A stretch of 64,000 nt of DNA from Scylla paramamosain. Its lineage: Eukaryota > Arthropoda > Malacostraca > Decapoda > Portunidae. How positions within the stretch are numbered: the stretch's first letter is position 1; every line of letters begins with the position of its first letter. The notes beneath the pieces are model-generated. The model did no database searches. It was not told where the DNA came from and saw only the letters and a program-made list of their open reading frames with translations. Location: positions 260,001-324,000 of the forward strand of contig NW_026973673.1 in assembly GCF_035594125.1 (NCBI RefSeq), given 5' to 3'. Below are positions 1 to 13,802 of this stretch, piece after piece. Made by a program: the position numbers and the translations under genes.

Positions 1-480
1 CGCTACCCCCACCACTATTACTCAACCACCACCATCCCCAACAACCACAACCACCTTTACCACAAGCCAGTCACGTTCACCATCACTTCCAACACCCCCC
101 TACAACCATTCCAACTCCCCCAGGCTACCATTTACAACCCCCCCCCCAATTACCACCACCATCACCTGCCGATCACGTCCATCATCCTAGTCATCCAAAC
201 CACTTCCATCCAATACAACCACACACACACACACACACCAAACACCACCACAACCACCACCTCAACCCAGTCACGTCCGCCATAGCCACCTCCACTTCCC
301 CCGTCCACCATCCTACTCTCCACATCTCTCTTCCACTATCCACTCCTCCCTATCCACCAACAGGCCAGCCATACTCACATCCACCTCTCCCCCCACACCG
401 TAGTCCACCACAACAAACCCGCCGAGGACAGACGCAACACCGCTTCATGGCCGTAACACAACCGGAAACCCGTCACGTCA
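1..480. repeat. C/A-rich low-complexity stretch
   Basis: Degenerate CCA/CAC-type sequence with a short (CA)n tract near 220-238. No open frame with protein-like composition, no splice-supported exon and no RNA gene were seen. Confidence 0.6.
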
Positions 481-984
481 GCGGGCGCAGGGCGAATGGC
501 TGAAGAGACGGCGAGGAGAGAGTATCACGTGACTTGAATACTTGGTGATGATTGGTGGAGGCTGTGCTGAGGTAATTCTCATTAAGAACAGAGCCACACT
601 CGTACTACTACTCGTATGATACAAAATAATAGAATCACGGTTATATTAGCAGTAGAAGACACTTAGCAATACACTGTGAGGCAAGAAGTAAGGATAAATG
701 AAGGATACGTGAGCTTTACGAAGAGTAAGAAAGAAAACGGAAAAGAAGAACGCTCTGATTGGCAAACGGGAAGCAGGCTAACACAACAGCCCTCGTATTT
801 ATTGAGGCTTATATAAACTTGAAATAGCGACTTGTGACTAATGAAATAACGTAATACATGTAATGCGGGTGTTTTCACCAGTGAGAGACAGGCTAATGGG
901 GGAAATGTAGCAAGGCAGTCTCAGGTATCATGAATGCACTTGTTTTTCATGAAGCATGAAGCAAGGTTATGTGCCTGTATTTTG

Positions 985-1210
985 AAAAGCTTTGCTCTCT
1001 CACCAGACTATTTTCAAAGGCCACAAAGATAATTACCCGGGTTTTCAAGACTGCTTCTCCCGTTGATGCTGTAGAGACCTTACCATTCTGTCACTAGAAC
1101 CGTAGAAACACTCTTAAAACTCGTGTAATTTCAACTACAGCCTCTTGAAAGTAGTCCGGCTGCGGGCAGAAATGTTTCACGATACGGTGTATCGTGAAAC
1201 ATTTCTTTTT
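985..1210. repeat. Member of a short dispersed repeat family ending in a hairpin
   Basis: Words in this stretch recur near 5380-5520, 11100-11165, 23740-23940, 32640-32810 and 34180-34250 in either orientation. Shared words include CTTCCACTAG-like and GAAATGTTT-like blocks and GTGAGAGA(A)CAAAGCG. Copies are diverged and carry no coding sequence. A perfect hairpin sits at 1168-1206. A non-autonomous element such as a MITE or SINE is the likeliest explanation. Confidence 0.45.
1168..1206. repeat. Perfect 18-bp inverted repeat with 3-nt loop
   Basis: The arm AGAAATGTTTCACGATAC is followed by GGT and its exact reverse complement. It is immediately followed by a T run. Confidence 0.9.
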
Positions 1211-1435
1211 GCACTTTTGTTAGAAATATAGATAGGGAAACTGCTTCATTAAGTAGGGATCCGTCTTTACACACACACACACACACACACACTGTTATCT
1301 TTACGCGTTCACTGTCAATCTGTTCACTACTACTTACAATTTCCTTAGCCCTTTGCAATTACCAGCTATTACTACACGTAGTAAGAATAAAGTAAACATT
1401 ATCGTCATTACTATTGTTTTCATCATCTCCATATT

Positions 1436-1448
1436 ATTATTATCATTA

Positions 1449-1525
<77 letters not shown>

Positions 1526-1537
1526 GTCATTATTATT
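1436..1537. repeat. (ATT)n microsatellite
   Basis: About 100 bp of TTA/ATT repeats with a few interruptions. A second trinucleotide tract (TGC/TAC type) follows at 1648-1695. Confidence 0.95.
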
Positions 1538-1986
1538 ATGTTTACGAGACTCTTCGTTTACAACAGGGTCTAAGAGTGTGTGATGCCAGCCTGGTATATA
1601 GAAAGACATTAATAGATATACACAGATTATTACTACTATTATTATCATTGCTGCTGCTGCTGCTACTACTACTACTACTGCTACTACTACTACTTCCACC
1701 ATTGTTTGGTGTAGCGTGTAATTCCCTCCTCATCATTAGAGACACCTACGGAACAAAAGGAAGACAGCCAAGCAAGACCCGAGTGTTGAGCCAAACGTGA
1801 TCAAGCGAAGGGGAAAGAAGAGCAAGACGTGTGTGTTTATTAATGCCACTTGTCAATATTCGCTGCTTCATGGTCTGCTGCCACTCTTCCCTCTCATCTC
1901 ATCTCATCTCCTACGGGACTCTCCACGGATATTAGCACTTTCCTGCTCTAAGATGATAATTTGACACGTGCTCACTGTTAATACGT

Positions 1987-1988
<2 letters not shown>

Positions 1989-2073
<85 letters not shown>
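1989..2073. repeat. (CT)n microsatellite
   Basis: Uninterrupted CT dinucleotide tract of about 85 bp. Confidence 0.97.
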
Positions 2074-2077
<4 letters not shown>

Positions 2078-2635
2078 CGATACACTTAAACAAGAGAGTT
2101 GGTTGTGTTTAGCCATAAAGCATATCAATGTACTTTTATATCCTTTGATTTTTTTTTTTTTTAGTGTATCGGTATAAATATAATACAAGTCTTCAGATGG
2201 TGTGCTTCATCTATTTTTTTTATGTGTATTTTCTTCGGTGCGTTTACTTTTTTTTTTTTCAGTCCAACATTGTGAACGACTGAACAATATCGAACAAAGG
2301 CGTATGTGCTGAGTCTTGTTATGGTACAGTGCTAAACCCTTCCCAGTCTTTCCCATTCTTTCTCTTCGATTCTCCTTCATTCATCTTCTCTCCCTTCCTC
2401 TTGTCCTCCTGTAGGGCTCCTTGTGATTAGCTATCGAGCGGTGACGCACACTATCAAGCTTGCTATCTTTTTTTTTTTTTTTTCTGTACTTGGCCATCAT
2501 TGTTGCTGCCGCCACCGCCACCATCACTACCAACACCACTACTACCACCACCACCACAATCTAGTCTGTCAAAGTAAATGCCAATTCATCAGTCTGCTAG
2601 ACCTGTTTGCATTATTCCATCCCCCACCCCCTCAA

Positions 2636-2847
2636 AAAAAAAATAAATAAATAAATAAATAAATAAAATAAAATAAATAAATGAATAAATAAATAAAATG
2701 CAACACCGCCTCTGAAGCCCATAGTACATTATATTATCATTATCACTATCATCATCATCAGCAGCAGCAATAACAGCAACGACAACATGTGCAAAATCAA
2801 TACATATACATAGGTACTTAAACTAGTGTTGCTCTACAAAAAAAGAA

Positions 2848-2916
<69 letters not shown>
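2636..2916. repeat. A-rich (AAAT)n and (ATA)n tracts
   Basis: AAAT-type repeats at 2636-2700 and a clean AAT repeat at about 2846-2915. Between them is ATC/AGC-rich DNA without a gene. Confidence 0.9.
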
Positions 2917-2919
2917 CGT

Positions 2920-3960
2920 ACACCTATCTTCTCTTCCCACCGTCACTCTCCACCTCTTTCTGCGTCACACAAAAACACAGGTGCAGGAGTAGCCGTGTCC
3001 AGCAAAACACACATCATTCTTCAAGGTTCCTTTCTCTTGTTACTTCTTGTCTATATCTTTGTCATCCTCCTCTTTCTTATACTACGTTTCTTCTTCCTAA
3101 TCCTTTTCATTTTATTTCTTATTTCTACCTTTGTCATCTTCCTCTTCATTATACTCCGTTTCTTCTTCCCTCTCCTGCTCATGTTATTTCTTATCTCTAT
3201 CCTCGTCATCATCTTCTTTCTTATACCCCGTTTGTTCTTCTTCTTCCTCCTCCTCTTGTTTCTTGTGTCTATCCACGCTTCTCTTATTAGCCATTCTTTT
3301 TTTACGAGTATTGCGTCTTCCAGTTTCTGGCTCTTAACACCACCACCATTACCACAACACTCACCATTAACACCTCCTCCTCCTCCTCCTCCTCCTTTGC
3401 CCTTTGTTATCCTGCGTCTGTGGATCAGGTAGTGTAGTTTTTCACATACAAACGGCTCCTTAAGGATCAGCTTATGTACAGATGCTTACTCTTCCTTGGT
3501 ATTCCTTTGTGTTTCTCCTTTTCCTCTTCCTCTTCCGCAACCAGGTCAAAGAAAATGGGTACACATGTGAATTATCAAGAGGCAAGAGCATGTAACTTCC
3601 TTTAACTTCCTTTCTGTCTCCACATATTCTGTATTTTTTTTCTTCCTACTCCTCCTCCTTGCCCTCCCTTTCTCCTCATGCTCTTATTAATGTGTAATCC
3701 TTAACTAACTAAAGGGTATAGACAGGAGTGATATAAAAGGTTTAGAAGAATAAAGACTAGTTTGGGTGAAAGGATGGAATACAGTAGTAGGGATGAAAGA
3801 TGGCAGGCTGTAGTGTCCTTCTTTTCTTTTCATGTTAACGTGACTCTTCATCTCTTCCTTCAGTACCACATTCAGTATCTTCCACATCTCGTGCCCTTCC
3901 CTTTTCCTTCTTTTTCCTTACATCCTCCTTCACTCTTAATCTCCTCTTCTCCCCTCCATC
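2920..3960. other. Pyrimidine-rich stretch without a gene
   Basis: CTT/CCT-rich sequence gives long open frames of Leu/Ser/Phe only. Their composition follows the base bias, so none is annotated as a gene. Confidence 0.6.
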
Positions 3961-3962
3961 TT

Positions 3963-3966
<4 letters not shown>

Positions 3967-4053
<87 letters not shown>

Positions 4054-4068
4054 TTTTTTTTTTTTTTT
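3967..4068. repeat. (CT)n tract followed by poly-T
   Basis: A (CT)n run up to about 4043, then about 25 T. The poly-T is the complement of the 3' poly-A tail of the minus-strand retrotransposon fragment beginning here. Confidence 0.9.
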
Positions 4069-5086
4069 AAACAAATATTTACAGAAAGGCTTAAAATTCC
4101 ACGTTGAGTATGGAATTATTTAAGAAGCCTATGATAGTATTATTAACAGGAATAACACTATACATATTTAACATAAAGATGATAATGCTAATACAATAAT
4201 ACAATAAAATAATAAAAATTTAAAGCACCAGTGGGGACAGGTGCGTGCTACGCCAGCTGTGGGCTGCCAGCTTCACCTGGTGCGTGGACATGTCCTGCAC
4301 TTGGGGCGTGGCCGCCGTGAACATGTTCCACAGCCGCGAAGTCCTGGCTGTGTAGGTACGCTGGTGTTGGCTAGAGCGAGATCGAGGCACCTTCACTAGC
4401 TCGTCGCTACTGGCCGCAGCTCTGGTGCACCTCTGCACTGTGTGTGGCAGCAACCTCAGGGAGTCAAGGTGAGGGACCCTCTGCACCTGAGTTTTGTGGC
4501 ACACCACTAGCGCCGACACGTCCCGGCGATGCTCCAGTGACGTTACTGGTGGTTGGTGCTGTTGGTCCTCATGGGTGGCCACCAGACGCAGAGCTCGCCG
4601 CTGCACAGCATCCAGTCTCTGCATGTGGGTGGGGGCACTCGACATCCAGGACAGGGCACCGTACTCCATACATGGGCGTATCTGTGCCCTGTATAGCGTG
4701 AGGATGCCCCGTGGGTCGAGGGTGTTCGCCATCCTGCGCAGGGCAGAGACTCGGAGAGAGGTCTGGCGGGCGACGACACCGATGTGGTGATCGAAGCGTA
4801 GGCCGCGGTCCACAGACACGCCCAGGATCTTGATATAATCCTGAAGTGGCAGGCTCTTGCCTCCAAAACGCAGCTGTCCTGAGACTGCGTGTGAGGCACC
4901 TGGGGACCGCGAGATGACCATCGCCTGCGTCTTCTCAGGAGCGAAGTTTACCTGCCACATCTTTCCCCACTGCTCCACCAGTCCGAGCTGCCTGTTCAGC
5001 TCAGTGACAGCACGCTGACTGTCGAGGCGGCAGTAGGAGCGGGAGAGTGTGCAGTCGTCGTCTCTCTCTTTCTCTCTTCTCCTCAT
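4044..5086 (-). mobile_element. 5'-truncated non-LTR retrotransposon, reverse transcriptase C-terminus
   Basis: An open frame of about 288 codons (4220-5086, minus) matches the end of a Jockey-like reverse transcriptase. It begins at the catalytic DD box (DDCTLS near its N-terminus), continues through the fingers/thumb segment with QLGLVEQWGKMW, ILGVSVDRGL and RPCMEYGALSW, and ends in the usual Trp-rich tail. Everything 5' of the catalytic Asp pair is absent, as expected from 5' truncation during target-primed reverse transcription. A short 3' UTR and a poly-A tail (poly-T on the plus strand, 4046-4068) follow. It has no stop within the preserved part but cannot encode an active enzyme. Placement in the Jockey-like group rather than another clade is by eye only. 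Confidence 0.85.
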
Positions 5087-7140
5087 CCATCACCACTACC
5101 ACACCACTGAGATAAAAGTTTCCCCCTAACCGAGGATAAGACGTGACCGGAACACTGAACAGCGATTCAACACTGGCAACATCCGTGCCGACACTACTCC
5201 ACCGATGGACGCGAAGGAAGAAGGGTCAAACGAGGATGGTCATGTGTTGTTGAGATTGCACACAAAGACTGACTGTATACCGGCAGCAAAGGTTAGTGAC
5301 TACAATAACTGAATGACATGAGATCAGCACCAAGATAACTGTATTATTTTCTCGTATTCTTGAGTGCTTTGTTCTCTCATTACGACTGTTTTATAAGCTT
5401 GATGATGGAGTCTTTGTCACATTAATACTAGCGTCATTGGAAACGCTCCTGAAAACAATAACTTCCACTAGAAACACATGAGTAGAGGTGAGACGGAGCG
5501 GTGAAATGTTTGAGAATGCGGATCTTAGTAGACAGAAGAGAGCTACATTGTATTTATTACCTAAGCATAAAAAAAAAAAGCTGGTCTCTGAAAAGTTAAT
5601 ATAAAAGAGCTTGCAGACTTAATTCCAGAGATTATTTAATTCCACTCTCTTGAATTAATTTAAGTCGCAGGAAAATGGAAAACATCATTAAGCACAATTG
5701 TAAATTTAACAAACGACAAAAATAAACATTATCGGTGTTTATTATGAGTGAGATAGACACACAAAGAATTTTGTTGCACTAAACAGTAACTAAGAATAAT
5801 ACCCCTGAGTTTACCACGCTCCGAGATTCATGACAAGACTCTCCAGACATCATAAGGTTATTCAGGTATTTAAATATTTAGCAATTCTTCATGTATCATA
5901 ATTCTTTGCATTCTTCATTCTTTAAAGCTTCCTGTAATACTACCGTGGACAGGTTAGGAGAGTGGCGCCTTGCCTCACCCTTTCCTTTGTCGGCATTTCC
6001 TCGTAGCCTGTATGTACCTTCATAGTGTTTTTTTGATGTATCTTTTGCAATACTCCCATCAGTGTTTCTCTCAACCTTCCATCCCTTCCTCCACTTCCTC
6101 GAGTACAGACATCACACGCACGATCACACTACAGTCTACACTCTGACAGCTGAAAACAATATGACGCGTGTCCTTGCACTGAAATAACCCCAGACGATTT
6201 TAACACGCAATAATAGAAGAACACAGGCACTAAAAGGTTTGAAAAATTGCATCACTCTCTTTGTTGCCTTTCTAAATTACTGTTTAAACTTGAACCACAT
6301 TACAGTGACCTTGAGGAGAAGCGAGAATAGTCGAACGTATAACCTCTACTAGTATAAGTCAACTCGTGCCAACAAGACTCATCAACTCATTACTCCACAC
6401 AAGGAGCATTTTGGGGTTGGCTGTCGTGAGGGAGCAGTGCAGAGGTGTGTAAGGCTTGTGTCAGTAATTGCTGTTGGTTAATATACTCCTGGTGAAAGGT
6501 GAAGGTTGTCTGGTCACTGGGGCTTGTGTGTCATGTAAGGGTGTGTCCCCGTGATGAAGGAAGGCCACAAACTGTATGCTGCTGCTAAAGGCGGTAAGGT
6601 ACGGACAGTGAGAGGCAACAGTACGTGCAAGGCAATCAATGTGAGCTGCGGTGCTGAGTGACTGAATGACGGACTGATTGACTGGTTGGCTGATGGCTGA
6701 TTGACTGACTGAGTGGCTCAATGACTGACTTAGTGACTTGCTGAGTGGCTGACTGACTGACTGACTGGTTGACTGAATAACTAAGTGACTGACTGACTGA
6801 ATAACTTGAGTAACTGATCTTCGACTGAGTAATTAGTTCGCCATACTAATGATTAAATGAATGAATGAGCGAATAAACTATAAGAAAAAATGAATAAAGG
6901 TACATGGAAAATACTGAAATTAAAGGTGAACCATGGAGAATATTAGCTGATTCAAAACTTACACGTAATTAAAAAAAAATAAATATAGCATCTAGAAAAC
7001 AGTGAAGAAGAGGATGATTATGGAAGAACGTTAAAGAAAGAAGTCAAAACAAATAAGCCACAGCTCAGGTAAAGAACTAAACTCACTTTTTTTTTTCATC
7101 TTAATATCTACAATTTGGAAATATTGCATTTTTACACAAC

Positions 7141-7239
<99 letters not shown>

Positions 7240-7484
7240 GGCGTTATCTTTTTTATCAGTTTAGTTATCTAAAAAGAAGCACCCAACATCTAAAATAAAA
7301 AAAAAAAGAAACACATACATAAAGAAAAGAGCAACAGCAGTGATCAAGACATAATACACCAACAACAGTCACTCCAGCTCACGGAGAAGACCAAGACCAA
7401 CAGTTTCCATACACAACACAGCAGCAGCACAGACCACATCACATACCACAGACGCCCATCAACACCCTCCCGCCCAGTCAGTCT
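5087..7484. other. Non-coding stretch
   Basis: No supported gene. It contains a copy of the dispersed repeat (about 5380-5520), a degenerate GACT-type tandem tract (about 6655-6830) and a pure (AC)n tract at 7142-7234. It lies beyond the 3'-most recognised SLC35F-like exon, and the following exon was not found here. Confidence 0.5.
7142..7234. repeat. (AC)n microsatellite
   Basis: Uninterrupted AC dinucleotide tract of about 93 bp. Confidence 0.97.
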
Positions 7485-7490
7485 ACTCAC

Positions 7491-7670
7491 CCTGACGCCG
7501 ACAAACTGGTCATGCAGGATCACCCACGAGAGGAGGAACACGAAGGAGACGTGGGCAGAGTAGAGAGCCATGACGTCAGTGCAGTCGAAGATCCAAAGCG
7601 AGTAGACGTGCATGTAGCCTGTCACCAGCCACGGCATGCAGAAGAGGCAGCACCGGGTGGAGAGAGGGAA
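7491..7670 (-). CDS. SLC35F3/F4-like transporter, internal exon (partial gene)
   Basis: Minus-strand exon encoding transmembrane segments of a solute-carrier family 35 F protein (multi-pass transporters; SLC35F3 is associated with thiamine transport). Recognisable elements are LVTGYMHVYSL, a TDVMALYS segment and VFLLSWVILHDQFVGVR, corresponding to the family's TDVSxLF and FVFLLSWxVLxDRFMGVR region. The exon ends in a clean donor (AGG followed by GTGAGT; donor at 7485-7490 on plus), which is the phase expected after GVR. The 5' boundary is uncertain: the only nearby AG (about 7688) gives a phase that does not fit the upstream exon at 16390-16564. A small missing exon, a non-canonical site or a sequence error are possible. 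Alternative: a pseudogene fragment, though the open frame and donor argue against it. Confidence 0.75.
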
Positions 7671-8401
7671 AGGGAGTGGTGAGCTGGGGTAGGTACTCGT
7701 GTTGGTGGTGGTGGTGGTGGTGATTAGTGAGATTGTAGAGGTTAAGTAGAGGTGAGGATGGAAATGAGTGTACTTAAGTGAGTGAGGTTGTAAATTAAAG
7801 CATTGAGTTGGAGTGGGTGTAGACCAAATGGTGTGTCCGTGAGGGAGAATTTGTGAGAGAATGAGTGAGTGGGTGAATGAGTGTGAAGGAGTAAGTGGGT
7901 GAATGAGTGAATAAGATAAGAATAACATTAAATATCAAAGAATGTGAAAATCTACTTCCACTCACAATCTTCAACGAATAATAATCAACACGACGAGCTG
8001 CTCAGTAACAGCTTAGGTTTGCTACACCATTTTTCTTCTTTTTCAGGGAATGAGTTATTTGAGAACGGCCTTCTGGCTGGTGAGAAGCAATGACAGAAGA
8101 GGGAGTGTGGTGAGTAACAGTGGCTACTGAGTTATAATAGTCAGTGCAGGCAATTTTTTTTCCTTTCTGTTGACGTGCGTTTGAGTATGAGTGAGTGAGT
8201 AAGCGTGAGTGAGTAAGAGTGAGTGACTGAGTGAGCGAGCAAGAGAGCGAGCGAGCTTTGAAAAACAAAAACAGCAACAACAACAACAACAAAAAACACC
8301 AAAGAGAAAATAAAGCGGAAGAGCGAACAAAGATCCACACACTAAATGAAAACACAAAACACCAATTTTCATTTTTTTTTTTTCATTTCACCAGATATCC
8401 G

Positions 8402-8404
<3 letters not shown>

Positions 8405-8482
<78 letters not shown>
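8405..8482. repeat. (CT)n microsatellite
   Basis: Pure CT tract; a second lies at 8650-8709 and an (AG)n tract at 8993-9057. Confidence 0.97.
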
Positions 8483-8486
<4 letters not shown>

Positions 8487-8644
8487 GGCTCATGTTCCCC
8501 GTGCTACCATTTTTCTCTCTCTTTCTTATTTGCCTTCCTGTCTCCTCCTCCGCAACTCGGTCTCGTGAGCACAAAGACAACCCACCACGGAGGAGGAGCT
8601 GAAAGGCCGCGGCATCCCACCACTATACTGAGAGACACGACCAC

Positions 8645-8712
<68 letters not shown>

Positions 8713-8987
8713 AAAAAATACTTTCATCCGGTTTCTTTTTCTATATCTGTTTGGTCCACTCTCCATTCATGTCACCCCATCTTTCCCACACTGACTCACC
8801 CACGCGTCCACGGATCATCTTTTCCTTCCCCTCAGTCATGCATTCCTTCCCCAGCCTCCCTGTTTACCATTTCACTGATTTCCTTCCTTTCCCATACGAC
8901 AACACGAGAGAGCGGCATGAGGGAGGGAAGCATGAGGAAATAATTTAACTAACACGTTCATGTATAGCGCGCATTGCTGCTGGCAAA

Positions 8988-9061
<74 letters not shown>

Positions 9062-11646
9062 AAGATACATCGTCCCATTTCTCCTCTTACTCAAGATGAA
9101 TACCCAGCATCACGACTCTCAAGGGAGGTTATCCGAACAAAAGGACCGTGTTTTTACCGGAAAATATCGGAAATGCAGGACGCCAAGGGAGTGTGAGTCT
9201 GTCTAACCAAAATCTAGCCAGCCATGGCCAAGCAGACTAAAGATGAGGGGACGCTGAGAGGAGAGAGGGAGCGAGTCTCTCTCTCTGGAAGGCTCGGAAT
9301 GGTGGTCATGTTCTTCGTCCTGCTGCGACGTGACAAATGGAAGGGAGTGACGGGTATGAAGGGACCGTGGAGTGATGCTTGTGCTGTGTGTGTGTCTGTG
9401 TGTCTGTGTCTGTGGACAGTATTCTGAAACACTGCTGCACCACATCCTCACTACATTCAGAGTCTTAAGTTAAAGTCACAAAGGTTTTTAAAGGTCTTTT
9501 TACGTTTCTAGTGACAAATGAACAAGATTTATATACTCAACGAGGTCAGTGTGTCATATTACACCAATCGTCATGAATTTTTCTATGGACTGAGTGCAGT
9601 ACTGTACTGATCATTCACTTACAATATCAAGATGTCTTAAAAGAAAAAAAAAAATCACTTTTTATGTAAATTTACTACCCATTTAAAATGGGATGAGTTT
9701 CTGTGTTTTTAATCCGATTTCAGTTTTCTTTATATAGAATTAAAGAATGAACATTCCTCTACTTTTCCAAGTTAGACAATCCATGGATTCGAAAAATAAT
9801 AGTACTTATGAATTTTGTATTAATGTACTCATTCTCTACTATTTTTTTAATGTTTCCATCCTCCTTGTGACCAACAAATACAATCTAGAAGAAAAATCTA
9901 ACTATCAAATGTTGCTGTTTTACTTCCCTGTCCAAAACTGCAAACAGATTTAAGATCGATTAAAAACTTTCTAATCTCAGGAATTTTGAAGTTAAGGCAA
10001 TGCACTTTTGAGATACGAGCATTTGAAGTTTTTCTTACTTTGCCGCCCTTTAATCTTTTTGTGTGCAGTTTTTTTGGCCAACAAATATTACTCTCTCATA
10101 ATTCATTGTATTCTACATTAGTATGTGGTACAATGTTTCATTCTGATGGCCACTGCTCACCTTTTTTGGAAAAAAAATATTATGCACACATGGTGTGGGT
10201 GTCATGAGGAGCCACCTCATTCGTTGTTGCCAGCTTTTCAGTGTGCACCTGCCTCGCACTCTTCACCTGCTTCTATCTTTCTCTTCTGTTTTTTTTTTTT
10301 CTGTTGCATTCTGCATTTCTCAGCATTTCCTTGTCTTTATTGATCAGTGCATGTAGTGTGTGGTGTGATGTGGGAAATCCGAGGTGGAGTAAGAGACTTG
10401 ATGCCAGGTATCCAAAGTTGTGTTCCAACACGGCAGCACGGTAGCAATGGTATGACAAACTGCAGTAACAGTAGCAGGGGCAACACCAGTAGAAGCGGTT
10501 GCAGAAGAAGCAGCAGCAGTAGAAATAACACCAACAGGTGTTGAGGCAGCGTTGGTGATGGGAGCCACGTCACTGCTGTGAGAGGCTTGAAATTGTCTCA
10601 AATTGTTCTCTCTTTTCTTTTGCTTTCTTGCCTTTTGCATCAACTTCTTCTTTGAGAAGGGTATCTTGACATATAGTCAAGGGTGGCAGGGTGCAGGGAA
10701 ATGACGGGAAAAAAGGGACAAAGATACGTAGTCCTCGTCAGCCTGCCTCTCGCGCCAATGCCTCGGGGCCTCTACAGCCAGGCCACCACAATCAGGTTAT
10801 CGAGGATCGGTCATGCACTTTAAATTACGAATACAATCGAGAAAATATATAATTGTGTGCTCTCACGGAAAAATTCAGGAAAGAGTTATTTTACAATGAT
10901 AACGGGACCTTTAAATGACGCGTGATCCACTACCAATACCGCTTAAATGCGCTTTAAAGGGCTTTAAATTCATCACGGAGTGAAAATAAGTGCACTATTA
11001 AATTCTACATATCGTGTTTTCTCTCATTACAATTTATCGCAGAAAATGATTTCTTTGGGTAAACTAACCTTGCTGAGTGCCTTAACAAGAGAAACATTCT
11101 GACAACCCGGCTAATCATCTCTATGACCTTGGAAAATACTCGTGGTGAGAGAGCAAAGCGTTTTAGAATACTGGCATGTCTGTGTGTGTAGGGAGCGTGG
11201 GCTAACGCTCCATCAACACGCACTGTGTAGGTGTAGCAGGTGTGACCTTGATGGTGGTGGTGGTGGTGGTGGTACTGAGCGAGAACAGCAGTAGGAGATG
11301 AAGGGCCTGTCCACCTCATGAAGCGTCCCTCAGTGATGCACGAGGCAGGTAAGAGCTCACAACCACAACACTTGGCATGGTCACGCATGCAGCGTCCATC
11401 ACAACAGTCATTCTCTCCTTCTCCTCTCCGTCTTCAACACATTCTTCTTCCTTCCTTACCCCCACCCTCCTCCTACTCCTCCACCGCCTCATTCTCCTCT
11501 TCATCTTCATCCCATTTTCCTGTTTTTCCTTTCCTTTCTGCTTCTCCTCCTCCTCCTCCTTCTCCTCCTCCTCCTTCTCCGCTTCATCTTCATCACATTC
11601 CTCTTCCTTTCTTCTCCCATTTCCTTATCTTCCTCAAACACACAGC

Positions 11647-11767
<121 letters not shown>

Positions 11768-12447
11768 CGGCAAGAGGTAAATTACAGTTCCGTGAGATAA
11801 CAAGAACTTACAGCATAATTAACCATATCTCAGCACGGAAAGGTCTGTCTTCCAGCTTTCCCTTCCCTTTCTTCCCTGTTTCTCTTCCTTTGGTCTTCCT
11901 GCAGCAACCTTTCATTTTCGTCTACTCTTTTCTTCTCTCTCATCTATCTCCTTACCTTTATAGCTACACCCTCAGTAAATTAGGCTCCTATTTTCGTCTT
12001 CCGTCTTCCAATAAATTGCAGTCTTTCCTTGTTTTTTTTCGCTTACCTCCTCAAGTTCTTGTGCTCTGTGATGTGTTGTTAAGTAGTTACTGATAACTGA
12101 TAAGGCGCCAGTGACAGTAAGTAGCTGCAGTAAGTGCTGCATGTTATCCTGCATCATGTGTGATGTGCATTGTTGCGTAATAACCGATAATATGCAGAGG
12201 TTAAGACACTGATAGTACTCGTAATGCACAGGTTGTAGGTGAAGTAATGGTGCTGTACGTTATACTGAATCAGGAATGTTAATAGTGGGATTCCAGTGAG
12301 TAGTAGATGATATAAACTACGTGATAAATTAGCATTACTCTTGATATCAACCCTTTCACTACTACACAACTATTTTCCCGTATCCAACCGTCAGTTTTTG
12401 AACACTTATGTGCTACAGACTCAAATTGTCCTGTAGCTAAATTAATT

Positions 12448-12450
<3 letters not shown>

Positions 12451-12529
<79 letters not shown>
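12451..12529. repeat. (CT)n microsatellite
   Basis: Pure CT tract of about 79 bp. Confidence 0.97.
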
Positions 12530-12532
<3 letters not shown>

Positions 12533-13049
12533 GTATCCATGCAAACATTTTTTCACACCCTTTTCAAAGTTAACAAAGGAAGATCGCAGCAGTGAAAGGA
12601 TTAGGTAATGTACTGTAATACGCTATCCAGAAGCAGGAATACGTATGGTGCAGCTATGTAAGCATTAGTCCATCAAAACAGTTATAGTATGTGATGCAAT
12701 GATGCTGGAGGTTATCGTGAATATATTGTATGTATCATCATTAGTAATTCATCTGAGTACAGTGTATCTATTGCTGTACTGTAAAGGACTGTTTCATGCT
12801 TATGTGTGTGTCCTTACATTGAATAAAATCGTTTTCTGGTATGAATGTAATCTCCAGCCTTCCTACCTTCTCTATACCACTTACTCAACCAGTTCCTCCC
12901 TTAATGCCTCGTGTAACAGTCCTCTCATAACCATATTACTCCCTCAGCATCCCAAATAGCCATCACTTTACTGAGAGCTTCCTCGTTTACATGCATGAGT
13001 GAGAAGCAAAGTTCCCGCGTGGTTTTGTTGCTTGTAAACGTCACTATAA

Positions 13050-13083
<34 letters not shown>

Positions 13084-13731
13084 AGTGTGTGTGTGCCTCT
13101 AGGATCTATTTATAAAACCAAAAGAGGGATTGGCTCTGAGAGCGAGTCATCATCAGCCTCTCCAGTTTCCTCGTCCTGTCCCTTCCTGACTTAGGCGGTG
13201 AAAGTCTTTGGTAGCCTCGCCCCTGGGTCTCATCACGGAACGAATGGAGGGACTAATTCTCAGAGGGCGGCATCATTAGCCTCTCCACTTTCCTGCCTTT
13301 CTGTTGTTTCTTCTTACTGAGTTTGCCCGTGGATCTCATTAAGCCCTCACTGTGCTGCACTCCCTGTTAACATTCACAGCACTGGAAGACTGTCTGCATG
13401 GACACATAGATACGAAATGAGAGAGTAAGAAGTCAAGTTTTGTATTTTCAAGCTACAGAGTTATTTAAGACACTAGCATAAGTATGAGCGTCAAAACGTA
13501 AATAATTGGGGAGAAGATGTTCTGGAGGAAAAGGATTAAGAAACTGGTGAAGAAAGGAAGGAAATTTCGAGATCATCATCATTGGCCAGTCTAACTACCT
13601 CTCTGTCTTTCACTGCTCCCATTCTGTCCTCACGTGTAGTCCTTGCCGAGCTTCCCACTAGCCTTCATAACAAACTGGTGGCGAGAAAACCTATGCAGAG
13701 GATGATCCTCATTACCCAGCCTCACCCCTTC

Positions 13732-13736
<5 letters not shown>

Positions 13737-13798
<62 letters not shown>
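13737..13798. repeat. (CT)n microsatellite
   Basis: Pure CT tract of about 62 bp; a GT tract lies at 13053-13100. Confidence 0.97.

Positions 13799-13802
<4 letters not shown>

Noticed and set aside
2995..3432. 145-codon Leu/Phe/Ser-rich frame resembling a membrane protein
   Set aside because: Imposed by CTT/CTC-rich DNA; overlapping frames are open too and there is no splice or promoter support.
4444..4899. Open frames opposite to or overlapping the 4220-5086 reverse transcriptase
   Set aside because: Shadows of the retrotransposon frame with no protein-like features.
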